Positions 7,718 through 16,037 of a stretch of 64,000 nt of DNA are shown here, one piece after another. This DNA is from CADEEV01 sp032127875 (GTDB lineage: Bacteria > Acidobacteriota > Vicinamibacteria > Fen-336), in the NCBI GenBank assembly GCA_032127875.1, contig JAQBHI010000108.1, positions 1-64,000 of the forward strand, read 5' to 3'. Both the position numbers and the translations under genes were made by a program. The notes below the pieces were generated by a model, which was not told the origin of the DNA, did not search any database, and saw only the letters and a program-made list of their open reading frames with translations. Position 1 is the stretch's first letter, and the number at the start of each line of letters is the position of its first letter.

Positions 7718-8749
7718 ATGAGGCCAAAGGCGCTCACCCTGGGCAGCCGCCAGGTCGGAGAAGGCGCGCCCTGCTTCGTCCTCGCCGAGGTCGCCTCTGC
7801 CCACGGGGGAGTCGCCGATACTGCGCTCAAGATGTTGGAGGCCGCCTTCAAGATGGGCGCCGACGGCATCAAGTTTCAGCTCTTCCGCTCCGAATTGCTC
7901 GTCGTCCACAGGCACCCGGGGCGCAAGGACTTCGACCAGATCGAGTTGACGGCGAAGGAATGGAAAAGGGTCCTGAAGGCGGCAAAGGCCTCGGGCCTGG
8001 CCGTCCTGGCCGAGGCCTTCGACGCTCCATCTCTGGAAACAGCGGCCGAGACGGGCGTGGACGGCTACAAGGTCCACACTACCGACATGGAGAACCCGGA
8101 CTTCATCCGCGCGGTCGGGGCGCTGGGCAAGCCCGTGTTCTTCGCCACCGGCGGCGTGCCCGCGGAGGCCGTCCACGAGGCGCTCGACCGGGCGGGTGCC
8201 GCGCCGGTGGGCCTGCTGCACGGCTTCCAGACGTTCCCGACGCCCATCGAGGAGATCCGCTTCAGCGACCTAACGCGCTGGAAGGAGCGCTTCCGGGTGC
8301 CGATCGGGTTTCTGGATCACACCGACGGGGGCAGCTCCTTTGCGCTGGTGGCGCCCGCGCTGGCCGCGGCCTACGGGGCCGACCTCGTCGAGAAACACTT
8401 CACTCTCGATCGCAGCGAGAAAGGCTTCGACTACCAGTCGTCGCTGAGCCCCGAGGACTTCTACCGGATGGTCGAGTTGCTGCGCCAGGCGGAGCGGGCG
8501 CGGGGCGACGCGGCCGCGGCCGAAAGCGAAGGCTCAAAGCGCTATCACCGCTTGATGGCCCGTTGCATCGTGGCCGCCTCGCTGATTCCGCGCGGCGAAG
8601 TGCTGAGCGCGCCGATGCTCGCCTTCAAGCGCACCGACATCCGCTTCGAACCGGGTTTCGCGCCGCGCGAGGCGCATCGCGTGATCGGCCGGCGCGCCGC
8701 CCGGCCGATCCAGGCTGACGAGACGATTCGCGAGGAGATGCTCGAGTGA
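7718..8749 (+). CDS. NeuB-family nonulosonate synthase with SAF domain (first paralogue)
   Basis: This 343-residue protein has the NeuB TIM barrel (about residues 10-275; FVLAEVASAHGG, MGADGIKFQLF, GFQTFPTPIEEI, LVEKHFTLDRSEKGFD) and a C-terminal SAF/antifreeze-like domain (about 285-343). NeuB enzymes condense phosphoenolpyruvate with a 6-deoxy or N-acetyl hexose to give nonulosonic acids such as sialic, legionaminic or pseudaminic acid. The first loop reads AEVASAHGG instead of AEAGVNHN as in the second paralogue at 9537, so the two belong to different subfamilies and probably use different sugars. The next gene starts in a GTGA overlap with its stop. Exact substrate unknown. Confidence 0.88.
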   Translation: MRPKALTLGSRQVGEGAPCFVLAEVASAHGGVADTALKMLEAAFKMGADGIKFQLFRSELLVVHRHPGRKDFDQIELTAKEWKRVLKAAKASGLAVLAEAFDAPSLETAAETGVDGYKVHTTDMENPDFIRAVGALGKPVFFATGGVPAEAVHEALDRAGAAPVGLLHGFQTFPTPIEEIRFSDLTRWKERFRVPIGFLDHTDGGSSFALVAPALAAAYGADLVEKHFTLDRSEKGFDYQSSLSPEDFYRMVELLRQAERARGDAAAAESEGSKRYHRLMARCIVAASLIPRGEVLSAPMLAFKRTDIRFEPGFAPREAHRVIGRRAARPIQADETIREEMLE

Positions 8750-9540
8750 ACCCGTTCGGGAGCGAGCCCCGCATCGTCGCGATCGTCTCCGCGCGCATGG
8801 CGTCCTCTCGCTACCCCGGCAAGGCGCTCGTGCCGCTGGCCGGCGAGCCGCTGCTCAGCGTGCTGCTGCGGCGCATCGCCTCTTCGCCCCAGCTCGACAG
8901 CGTTTGCCTCGCCACCTCGGCGAGCGCGGAAAACCTGCCGCTCGTCGAACTGGCCCGGCATCTGGGCATTCCCACATTTCAGGGCGACGAGGACGACGTG
9001 CTGCGGCGCTACATCGACTGCGCGCGGTCGATGGGCGCGCAGCACGTCGTGCGCGTCACGGGCGACAACCCGCTCACCGATCTCGAGACGATGGAGCGCC
9101 TGGTCGAGCTGCATCTGCAGAGCGGCGCCGACTACAGTTTCGTTGCCGGCGACGCGCTGCTGATGGGGATCCTTTGCGAGGTGATCTCACGCACCGCGCT
9201 CGAACAATCCTGGGAGCGCGGCGAGGCCCGGCACCGCTCCGAGCTGGTCACGCTGTACATCAAGGAGCACCCGCGGCAGTTCCGGATCCGCACGCTCGAT
9301 CTCGACAAGGCCTTGTACCGCCCGCGGTACCGCCTGACGGTCGACGAGCGGGAAGATGTGGAGTTGATGCAGGCCCTCTTCACCCGACTCGCGACGCCCG
9401 GGAAGCTGGTCACGACCAGGCAGGCCATCGAACTGCTGGATCGCGAGCCGGAACTGGCCAAGCGAAACGCCCACCTGACGCACAAGTCGCACAACGTGCG
9501 CTCGGTCGAGCTGGACGCCGCGATCGCGGGGAAGAAATGA
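8746..9540 (+). CDS. SpsF-type cytidylyltransferase (CMP-sugar synthetase homologue)
   Basis: The N-terminal loop VSARMASSRYPGKALVPLAGEPLL matches the SpsF/CMP-KDO synthetase-like nucleotide-binding loop and keeps the conserved Arg and Lys. It is followed by FQGDEDDVLRRY and VRVTGDNPLTD, typical metal/nucleotide-binding segments. The 264-residue length is usual. These enzymes transfer CMP from CTP to an acidic sugar. It lies between two NeuB-type synthases, with ATGA/GTGA overlaps on both sides, so it very probably activates one of their products. It is a distinct family from the NeuA-like half encoded at 10783. Confidence 0.82.
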   Translation: MNPFGSEPRIVAIVSARMASSRYPGKALVPLAGEPLLSVLLRRIASSPQLDSVCLATSASAENLPLVELARHLGIPTFQGDEDDVLRRYIDCARSMGAQHVVRVTGDNPLTDLETMERLVELHLQSGADYSFVAGDALLMGILCEVISRTALEQSWERGEARHRSELVTLYIKEHPRQFRIRTLDLDKALYRPRYRLTVDEREDVELMQALFTRLATPGKLVTTRQAIELLDREPELAKRNAHLTHKSHNVRSVELDAAIAGKK

Positions 9541-10589
9541 AATCGGTCTTCCCTATCGCCGGCCGGCGCGTCGGTCGTGGCGAGGCCTGCTACGTGATCG
9601 CCGAGGCCGGCGTCAACCACAACTGCGACCTCGCCCTGGGCAGGCGTCTGGTCGAGACGGCCGCAGCGGCGGGCGCCGACGCGATCAAGTTCCAGAACTA
9701 CACGGCCGCGAAGCTCTCGACGCGCGTGGCGCCGCGTTACTGGTTCGAGCCCGAGGACCCGACGGGCACGCAGTGGGACACCTTCGACAAGCTGGACAAG
9801 CTCTCGGACCAGGACTTTCGAGCGCTCCTGGCCCACGCGAAGAGCGTGGGCATCACGGCATTCTCGACGCCCTTCGACGATGACGCCGTGGAGTTCCTGG
9901 CCTCGCTCGACGTGCCAGCATTCAAGATCGCGTCGGCGGATCTCACCTGTCATCCGCTTCTCGAAAAGGCGGCGCGGGTGGGGCGGCCGATGATCCTGTC
10001 GACCGGCACCGCGACGCTGGCCGAGGTGGAGGAGGCGCTCGAGGTCTGCCGCAGGGCCGGGAACTCGACCGTCGTGCTGCTCCACTGCACCCTCAAGTAC
10101 CCATGCCCTCCCGAGGGCATCAACCTGCGCATGATGGAGCACTTGATGCGGGCCTTCCCTGAGGTGCCCGTGGGCCTGTCGGATCACTCGCTCGGAATCA
10201 GCGTGGCTCAGGCCGCCGTGGCGCTGGGCGCTTGCATGGTGGAGAAGCACTACACCGTGGACAAGGCGCTGGCCGGCTCGCCCGACCATCACCTGTCGGT
10301 TGACCCGGTCGAGATGAAGGCGATGCTGGAAGGCATCCGCACGGTCGAGAAGGCGCTGGGCAAGGGGCAAAAAGGCCTGGAGCCACTCGAAACCGACGCC
10401 TTCCACTACGCGCGGCGCAGCGTGACCTCGGCGATCGCGATCCCCAAGGGCGCAAGGCTCACGCGCGCGATGTTGACCTACAAGCGCCCCGGCACGGGCA
10501 TCAGCCCTCGCTTCTTCGATCACGTCATCGGCCGCATCGCCAGCGTCGACATCCCGGAAGACACGACCCTCACCTGGGAAATGCTGTGA
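9537..10589 (+). CDS. N-acetylneuraminate/legionaminate-type synthase NeuB (second paralogue)
   Basis: Starting at ATG 9537 (ATGA overlap with the upstream stop), this 350-residue protein carries the classical NeuB signature VIAEAGVNHN, then AGADAIKFQNY, FSTPFDDDAVEFL, KIASADLTCHPL, STGTATLAEVEEAL, LLHCTLKYPCP, VGLSDHSLG and VEKHYTVDKALAGSPDHHLS, and ends with a SAF domain (about 290-350) that supplies the substrate-gating residues in the dimer. It makes a nonulosonic acid from PEP and an acylated mannosamine or altrose-type sugar. It ends ATG CTG TGA; the next real gene is 193 bp away behind a duplicated hairpin repeat, unlike the 4-nt overlaps elsewhere in this operon. Confidence 0.92.
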   Translation: MKSVFPIAGRRVGRGEACYVIAEAGVNHNCDLALGRRLVETAAAAGADAIKFQNYTAAKLSTRVAPRYWFEPEDPTGTQWDTFDKLDKLSDQDFRALLAHAKSVGITAFSTPFDDDAVEFLASLDVPAFKIASADLTCHPLLEKAARVGRPMILSTGTATLAEVEEALEVCRRAGNSTVVLLHCTLKYPCPPEGINLRMMEHLMRAFPEVPVGLSDHSLGISVAQAAVALGACMVEKHYTVDKALAGSPDHHLSVDPVEMKAMLEGIRTVEKALGKGQKGLEPLETDAFHYARRSVTSAIAIPKGARLTRAMLTYKRPGTGISPRFFDHVIGRIASVDIPEDTTLTWEML

Positions 10590-10787
10590 AAGCGGGCTAC
10601 GGGCAGCGAGCGAGGCGGGATTCACTCCCGCAAGGCGAGCGGGGCTTCCAGGGGCTGCCGCGCAGCACCGCCTGGCTCAACGGAGATGCTGTGAACACGA
10701 GCAGCGAGCGAAGCGGGATTCACTCCCGCAAAACGAGCGGGGGTTCCAGGGGCTGCGGCGCAGCACCCCCTGGCTCAACGCTGTGAA
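10583..10787. repeat. Duplicated 80-bp hairpin repeat flanked by GCTGTGAA copies
   Basis: Two 80-nt cores, 10603-10682 and 10701-10780, differ at 6 positions (74/80 identical). Each contains GCGGGA-TTCAC-TCCCGC, a perfect 6-bp stem with a 5-nt loop, and a second hairpin of the form CCAGGGGCTGC...GCAG...CCTGG, which pairs better in copy 2. GCTGTGAA occurs at 10583-10590, 10688-10695 and 10780-10787, that is at the left edge, between the copies and at the right edge, like target-site duplications of a small non-autonomous element. A 66-codon frame (10586-10786) runs through it with GTGA overlaps at both ends; no protein family is recognisable. Confidence 0.8.
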
Positions 10788-12489
10788 GGACGGCCTGCGC
10801 GTGCTGGCCGTGATTCCGGCGCGCGGCGGTAGCGACCGCGTCCCCTATCTGAATATCAAGCGCCTGGGCGACCGGCCGCTGCTGGCTCACACCATCGATG
10901 CCGCCAAGGGCTGCAGCGCCATCGACCGCGTCGTGGTTTCGACCGATGACGAGCGCGTGGCCGACGTGGCGCGTGGCCACGGCGCCGAGGTTCCCTTCCT
11001 CAGGCCCGGAACGCTGGCCGCCGACATCCCCAGCCTGAAGCCGGTGATCGTTCACGCCGTCAGCGAGGTCGAAGCCGGGAGTTCACGCTACGACATCGTG
11101 GTGGTACTCCAGGTCACGACCCCGTTTCGGGAGGCGGGCGCCATAGAGCAAGCCCTGGAACGGCTGGTGCGCGGTGGCTTCGACGCGGTCGTCTCCGTGA
11201 CCGAAGACCGCACGCTCGCGTGGCGCGCCGAAGGGGGACGCTTGTGGCCGCTCTTCGACAAGGAGGGTCGGCGCGAAGAACAACAGCCGGTCTACAAGGA
11301 GAACGGCGCGGTCGTGGTGATGCGACGCGAGGTGCTCGACGGCCCCACGCGCTTTGGCGAGAAGGTCGGCTACCTGACGCTCGACAAGCGCTCCGCCCTT
11401 ACGGTCCATGACCTCGAAGACTTCTGGATGGCCGAGAGGCTGCTGCGGACGCCGCGGATCCTGTTCCGCGTCGACGGTAGCATGGCGCTGGGAATGGGCC
11501 ACGTCTACCGCTCGCTGGCCATCGCCGACGCGCTACGAGAGAGCTCTCGCGCCGACATCGCCTTCCTGATGACCGCGACCCACGCCGAAGGCCTCACCAC
11601 GGTCTCGAAGTACGGCTACCCCGTGCGCCTGGCCGGCGAAGACAGGCTCGAGACCTACCTCGAGCACATTCGCGACTACGCGCCCGAGATCCTGATCAAC
11701 GACCTGCCGGCGCTGGCGGACGTGTACCTGAGCGCCCTCTCGCACCTCGGCACGACCACGGTGAACCTCGTCGACGCGCTGGACGACCTGGAGCGGACCG
11801 AAGCCTATGCCCAGGTCATCGTGTCGGTCATGAACGAAGACCGCGAAACACCGGAGGGCTTCTACGGTGGCCCGGCCTACGCGATCCTGCGCCGCCACTT
11901 TCGCGACCCCACGCGCGCCAAGGAGCTGCGCGAGACGCCGCGAACGGTGCTGCTATCGTTCGGCGGGAGCGACCCGCAGGGTCTCACGCTCAAAGCGGCC
12001 CGGGCACTTCAGGCGCTGCCGCGCTCGGTGGACGTGGTGGCGGTCGCGGGACCGGCCTTCTCACAGCGCCGGGAGTTCGAGAGCCTCGCGGCCGCGCTGC
12101 CGCGGCGGATCCCGCTGATCCAGCATGCCGAGGGCCACATCGTGGACTTGATGCTCGAGGCGGACGTCGTGGTCTGCTCAGGCGGCATGAGCGTCTACGA
12201 GATCGCGGCCGTCGGCACGCCTGGTCTGGTGCTCGCCCAGAACCTGCGCGAGGAGGGCCGCATGCGCAGCTTCGCGCGCCACGGGACGCTCGAATACCTC
12301 GGGCTCGGCACCGACGTCAGCGAAGCCGAGATCGCGCGCGCCGTGGTGGCGCTGCTGGGCGACTCGTCGCGCCGTCGGGAGATGAGCCAGAAGGGCCGGC
12401 GCCTCGTCGATGGGATGGGCGCGACGCGGGCGGCCGAGGTCGTGCTCGAGAGCGCGCAGAAGAAAGAGACGGAGGGAGTCAGACGATGA
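10783..12489 (+). CDS. Fused NeuA-like cytidylyltransferase / PseG(SpsG)-like UDP-sugar hydrolase
   Basis: A 568-residue fusion. Residues 1-225 are an acylneuraminate cytidylyltransferase fold (LAVIPARGGSDRVP, STDDERVADVA, VVVLQVTTPFR, VYKENGAVVVM). Residues about 228-555 are a GT-B-like PseG/SpsG hydrolase (RVDGSMALGMGHVYRSLAIA, ILINDLP, LLSFGGSDPQGLTLKAA, CSGGMSVYEIAAVGTPGLVL). PseG removes UDP from a 2,4-diacetamido-trideoxy-altrose before NeuB condensation; NeuA activates the product, so the fusion joins the steps on either side of NeuB. In the NeuA half the two conserved Lys of the GGSK..P..KN loop are Asp18 and Leu23, which puts its activity in doubt. GTG start at 10783, immediately after the hairpin repeat. 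Confidence 0.86.
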   Translation: MKDGLRVLAVIPARGGSDRVPYLNIKRLGDRPLLAHTIDAAKGCSAIDRVVVSTDDERVADVARGHGAEVPFLRPGTLAADIPSLKPVIVHAVSEVEAGSSRYDIVVVLQVTTPFREAGAIEQALERLVRGGFDAVVSVTEDRTLAWRAEGGRLWPLFDKEGRREEQQPVYKENGAVVVMRREVLDGPTRFGEKVGYLTLDKRSALTVHDLEDFWMAERLLRTPRILFRVDGSMALGMGHVYRSLAIADALRESSRADIAFLMTATHAEGLTTVSKYGYPVRLAGEDRLETYLEHIRDYAPEILINDLPALADVYLSALSHLGTTTVNLVDALDDLERTEAYAQVIVSVMNEDRETPEGFYGGPAYAILRRHFRDPTRAKELRETPRTVLLSFGGSDPQGLTLKAARALQALPRSVDVVAVAGPAFSQRREFESLAAALPRRIPLIQHAEGHIVDLMLEADVVVCSGGMSVYEIAAVGTPGLVLAQNLREEGRMRSFARHGTLEYLGLGTDVSEAEIARAVVALLGDSSRRREMSQKGRRLVDGMGATRAAEVVLESAQKKETEGVRR

Positions 12490-13463
12490 AGGCCTTGATC
12501 ACCGGCGGTGCCGGCTTCGTGGGGAGCCATCTGGCCGAGGCGCTGCTCGCACGCGGCGACGAGGTCTTCGTCCTCGACAATCTTTCGACGGGCTCGATCG
12601 AGAACATCGAGGCGCTCAAGCGAAACTCCCGTTTCCACTATGCCATCGACAGCGTCACGAACGAGCCGGTCTGCGCAGAGCTGATCGACCGCGCCGACGT
12701 AGTCTTCCACCTGGCCGCAGCCGTGGGCGTCAAGCTCATCGTCGAGAGCCCTGTCAACACCATCGAGACCAACGTCCATGGGACCGAGATGGTCCTGAAG
12801 CTCGCCAACAAGAAGAAGAAGAAGGTGCTGGTAGCCTCGACCTCTGAGGTCTACGGCAAGAGCAACGACGTACCGTTCCACGAAGAGGCCGATCTCGTGC
12901 TCGGGCCGACCAGCAAGGGTCGCTGGAGCTACGCGTGCAGCAAGGCCATCGACGAATTTCTGGCGCTCGCATACTTCAAGGAGAAGCGGCTGCCGGTGGT
13001 GATCGTGCGTCTGTTCAACACCGTGGGCCCGCGCCAGACCGGCCGCTACGGCATGGTGGTGCCGAACTTCGTCAAGCAGGCCCTGCTCGGTCACCCGCTG
13101 ACGGTCTTCGGTGACGGCACGCAGAGCCGTTGCTTCACCTACGTCAGCGACGTGGTGGGCGCCCTGCTCGGGCTCGTCGACCAGGAGCGCGCTGTCGGCC
13201 AGGTCTACAACATCGGCAACAGCAGCGAGGAGATCGCGATCCTCGATCTTGCCCGACGGGTCAAGGAGCGCACCCGCTCGAAGAGCGAGATCGTTCTCGT
13301 CCCCTACGCCAAGGCCTATGAGGAGGGCTTCGAGGACATGCCACGGCGCGTGCCCGACACCTCGAAACTCAAGGCCCTGATCGGCTACGAGCCACAGGTG
13401 CATCTGGACGAGATCCTCGATCGAGTGAGCGCCTACTTCACGTCCGACAAGGGCCGCGTCTGA
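12486..13463 (+). CDS. NAD-dependent nucleotide-sugar epimerase/dehydratase (extended SDR)
   Basis: The protein is 325 residues. It has ITGGAGFVGSHLAEALL (NAD-binding GxxGxxG), VLDNLSTG, VFHLAAAVGV and STSEVYG with the catalytic Ser/Thr region, and WSYACSKAIDEF with the YxxxK pair. RLFNTVGPRQ and a GDGTQSRCFTYVSDVV substrate-binding segment follow. This is the UDP-glucose/GlcNAc 4-epimerase-like class. ATG 12486 overlaps the upstream TGA (ATGA), so it is part of the nonulosonate operon and probably supplies the epimerised or dehydrated precursor. It cannot be assigned to a single reaction from sequence alone. Confidence 0.88.
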   Translation: MKALITGGAGFVGSHLAEALLARGDEVFVLDNLSTGSIENIEALKRNSRFHYAIDSVTNEPVCAELIDRADVVFHLAAAVGVKLIVESPVNTIETNVHGTEMVLKLANKKKKKVLVASTSEVYGKSNDVPFHEEADLVLGPTSKGRWSYACSKAIDEFLALAYFKEKRLPVVIVRLFNTVGPRQTGRYGMVVPNFVKQALLGHPLTVFGDGTQSRCFTYVSDVVGALLGLVDQERAVGQVYNIGNSSEEIAILDLARRVKERTRSKSEIVLVPYAKAYEEGFEDMPRRVPDTSKLKALIGYEPQVHLDEILDRVSAYFTSDKGRV

Positions 13464-13497
13464 TCGGGCGGGCGGCAGCCCTCTTCGCACCGCGGCC

Positions 13498-14958
13498 GTG
13501 ACGCTCGCCGGCCAGCTCAAGAAGCTCGCGTCCCATTCCGCGCTGTATGGTGCGGCGGATGTGTTCACGAACCTCATCAATTTCCTGCTGGTCCCGCTCT
13601 ACACGGCCTATCTCTCGCCGTCCGATTACGGGGTCCTGGCGCTGCTGCTGTTGTTCTCGACGCTCGCGAAGATCCTGTTCCGTTTGGGCCTCGACAGCGC
13701 CTTCTTCCGCGTCCACTACGATCTCGACTCCGAGCCGGAGCGACGACGTTTGGCGGGGACCGTGGCGCTGTTCGCGGCGGGGCTGGGCAGTCTGCTGCTC
13801 CTGGGGGTGGGCTTGGGTCGGAGAGCCCTCACCGGCGCGCTGTTCGGCCACGAGCAGCCGGCGACCGGCCTCGTGATGCTGGTCGCCATTGACGTGTGGC
13901 TCGGCTCGTTTGCGTTCATTCCGCTGAGCCTGCTGCGGATTCAGGAGCGGCCCGGGCAGTTCTCTAGCTTCGCGGTCGTGCGGCACGTCGTCAACACGAT
14001 CCTGAAGGTGGTTCTCGTGATGCAGGGCTGGGGCGTCGCGGGCGTGCTCTGGAGCGACCTGATTGCGACCGGCCTGTTCTCCCTGCTGCTGTTGCCGACG
14101 CTCGTCAAGAACGCTGCGTTGGCATTCTCGCTGCCGCTATTGCGTGAGTGCTTGCGCTTTGGCGGGCCGAAGGTGCCCCATGGGATCCTGGTCCAGGCGC
14201 AGAACCTCGCGGATCGCAAGATCCTCGACTTGTTCGTCTCGCGGGCCGAAGTCGGCGTCTATCAAATGGGGTACACCTTCGGCCAGGCAGTGAAGTTCGC
14301 CCTCTCGGCCTTCGAACCCGCCTGGCAGCCTTTCGTGTACTCCCAGCTGAAGTCGCCCAACGCGCCGGTGACGATCGCGCGCATCGTCAGCTATGCCTGG
14401 CTCGCGTTCGCGGGACTCGGCCTTGGCGTCGCTGTATTCGGTCGCGAGTTGCTGGTGGTCATGACGCCGAAGAACCCGGCGTTTCACGCCGCAGCGCCGC
14501 TGATCCCGCCAGTCGCGCTCGCCTACCTGTTTCACGGCGCGTTCCTGCTCACCTCGATCGGCATCGGCGTGCGTAAGCAGGCCCGCTACTACCCGATCAT
14601 TACTTCGATCACGGCGAGCGCGAACATCGCCGCCAATTTTCTGCTGATCCCTAACTTCGGCACGCTAGGCGCGGCCTGGGCGACGGTGCTCTCGTACGCG
14701 CTGATGGCCGGTCTGGGACTCTACTTCTCGCAGCGGCTCTTTCCGATCCCCTTCGAGTGGCAGCGACTCGGACGCGTGGCCGCGGCCGCGCTTGGCGCCT
14801 TTGCGCTGTCGCTTCTGGCACCAGCCGCGCTGCTGCCTGCAGTGGCAGCGAAGCTGGCGGCGATGCTGGCCTTCCCCGCGCTCCTGGTCGCCTCGGGGTT
14901 CCTGACGGCCGGCGAACGCCAGCGTCTGTCAGGCCTCCTGCGAGGGCGCGCCGCCTGA
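13498..14958 (+). CDS. Wzx/MVF-superfamily polysaccharide flippase
   Basis: A 486-residue, very hydrophobic protein with about 12-14 predicted helices. It starts LASHSALYGAADVFTNLINFLLVPLY-like, typical of Wzx/RfbX-type oligosaccharide flippases, in which an amphipathic N-terminal segment precedes helix 1. These transporters turn lipid-linked oligosaccharide units from the cytoplasmic to the periplasmic face. It follows the epimerase by 34 bp, so it probably exports a nonulosonate-containing glycan. GTG 13498 is the likely start; no strong ribosome binding site is visible. Its last 30 bp overlap the convergent gene at 14929. Confidence 0.85.
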   Translation: MTLAGQLKKLASHSALYGAADVFTNLINFLLVPLYTAYLSPSDYGVLALLLLFSTLAKILFRLGLDSAFFRVHYDLDSEPERRRLAGTVALFAAGLGSLLLLGVGLGRRALTGALFGHEQPATGLVMLVAIDVWLGSFAFIPLSLLRIQERPGQFSSFAVVRHVVNTILKVVLVMQGWGVAGVLWSDLIATGLFSLLLLPTLVKNAALAFSLPLLRECLRFGGPKVPHGILVQAQNLADRKILDLFVSRAEVGVYQMGYTFGQAVKFALSAFEPAWQPFVYSQLKSPNAPVTIARIVSYAWLAFAGLGLGVAVFGRELLVVMTPKNPAFHAAAPLIPPVALAYLFHGAFLLTSIGIGVRKQARYYPIITSITASANIAANFLLIPNFGTLGAAWATVLSYALMAGLGLYFSQRLFPIPFEWQRLGRVAAAALGAFALSLLAPAALLPAVAAKLAAMLAFPALLVASGFLTAGERQRLSGLLRGRAA

Positions 14959-15969
14959 CTTCGAATGGCCCACGATCCGTTCCAGGCCGAGCGCGGCGAA
15001 GACGCTGAGCGGCCCCAGCAGCGCGAGCGGCGCGCCCGCCCCCAGCCGCAGCACGCCCGCCAAGAGCCCCGCCCTCAGCAGACGCCTGCGCTCCGCCGCC
15101 GTTCCTGAAGTCGCGAACAGGCCGATCAGAGCCAGCAGCCCACACGCGGCGAGGCTGGCCGCGGCGGCACGGTCCAGGGGTGCTTCGGCCCACACGAGCC
15201 CACGCCACGGCGCTGCCCCGGCGGCCACCACGGCGGCCGTCGCGATAGCCCAGCCCGCGAGCAACCGCCGCGCGGGACCGCGCGCGCCCCACACGAACTC
15301 GGCGAGGCTGAAGACGCCGACCAGGAAGGCGATGTCGAGCGACGCGCCCTCACCCCCTAGCTGCGCGGCGAGCGCGTAGGCCGTGGTGGCGGCCGCGTCG
15401 CGCGCCCCGGCCAACTGTGCGTAGCGCCTCAGAAGGTGCGCAAGGAACAGCAACTCGAGAGCCAGTGTCAACGGGAAACTCGCCGTTGTTTCGAGCGCGG
15501 TCATGAGCAGCAGCACGAGGCCGCCCTGCGCGAAGACGGCGGCGCCGGCCCCTGCCAGGGCTCCCCGTGCCAGAACATGGACGAGCAGGGCAGCCACGCC
15601 CACGGCCGCCCCCTCCACGGCCGGGGCGGCGACAGCTTCGCCGAGGACCTCGGCGAGCGGCCACAGCACAAGGCGTTCGACGCTTGGACACGGCGAGGCT
15701 TCGAAAAGGGCCAAGGGATCGCCGGCGATTCCCGAGAGACATCCCGTCGGGCGAGGACTCGCCATGTGCGCGACGGGCCACGCGCAGGCCGCGAGGAGCG
15801 CGAGTGGCAGCGCACCGGCCTCAAGACCCGGTGTCGAGCGCCAGCCGCGGCGCAGCGCGGCGAAGACCACTAGCAGCAAGGCGCACGCGGCGATCGCCGC
15901 CCGGAACGCGATCAGGCTCGGCGTGTTCGGCCCCCCGCTTCTTCCTGCGAAGGCGCGACGATAGCACAA
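14929..15969 (-). CDS. Uncharacterised polytopic membrane protein
   Basis: About 346 residues from a TTG at 15969, with roughly 8-10 hydrophobic segments rich in Ala and Leu; no family is recognised. The frame is open further upstream to 16125, but that part is Arg-rich, would overlap the plus-strand gene and its promoter, and precedes the first helix (LIAFRAAIAACALLLVV), so a start near 15969 is preferred. It could be a glycan-related integral membrane protein given its neighbours. The 3' end overlaps the flippase gene by 30 bp on the opposite strand. Existence is supported by the hydrophobic pattern; start and function are uncertain. Confidence 0.6.
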   Translation of the reverse strand: MCYRRAFAGRSGGPNTPSLIAFRAAIAACALLLVVFAALRRGWRSTPGLEAGALPLALLAACAWPVAHMASPRPTGCLSGIAGDPLALFEASPCPSVERLVLWPLAEVLGEAVAAPAVEGAAVGVAALLVHVLARGALAGAGAAVFAQGGLVLLLMTALETTASFPLTLALELLFLAHLLRRYAQLAGARDAAATTAYALAAQLGGEGASLDIAFLVGVFSLAEFVWGARGPARRLLAGWAIATAAVVAAGAAPWRGLVWAEAPLDRAAAASLAACGLLALIGLFATSGTAAERRRLLRAGLLAGVLRLGAGAPLALLGPLSVFAALGLERIVGHSKSGGAPSQEA

Positions 15970-15985
15970 TCCGGGGGGCAGCCCT

Positions 15986-16014
15986 TTGACACCCCTGGGC
16001 GCTCTCCCTAGACT
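15986..16014 (+). promoter_or_regulatory. Strong sigma70-like promoter for the 16038 gene
   Basis: TTGACA (15986-15991, perfect) and TAGACT (16009-16014, 4 of 6 matches) are separated by exactly 17 bp. Transcription would begin near 16021, just ahead of a GGAGG ribosome binding site. This is the best match to a housekeeping promoter that I found in the window. Confidence 0.65.
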
Positions 16015-16037
16015 GCCGGCGCGGAGGCGGCCCCACC

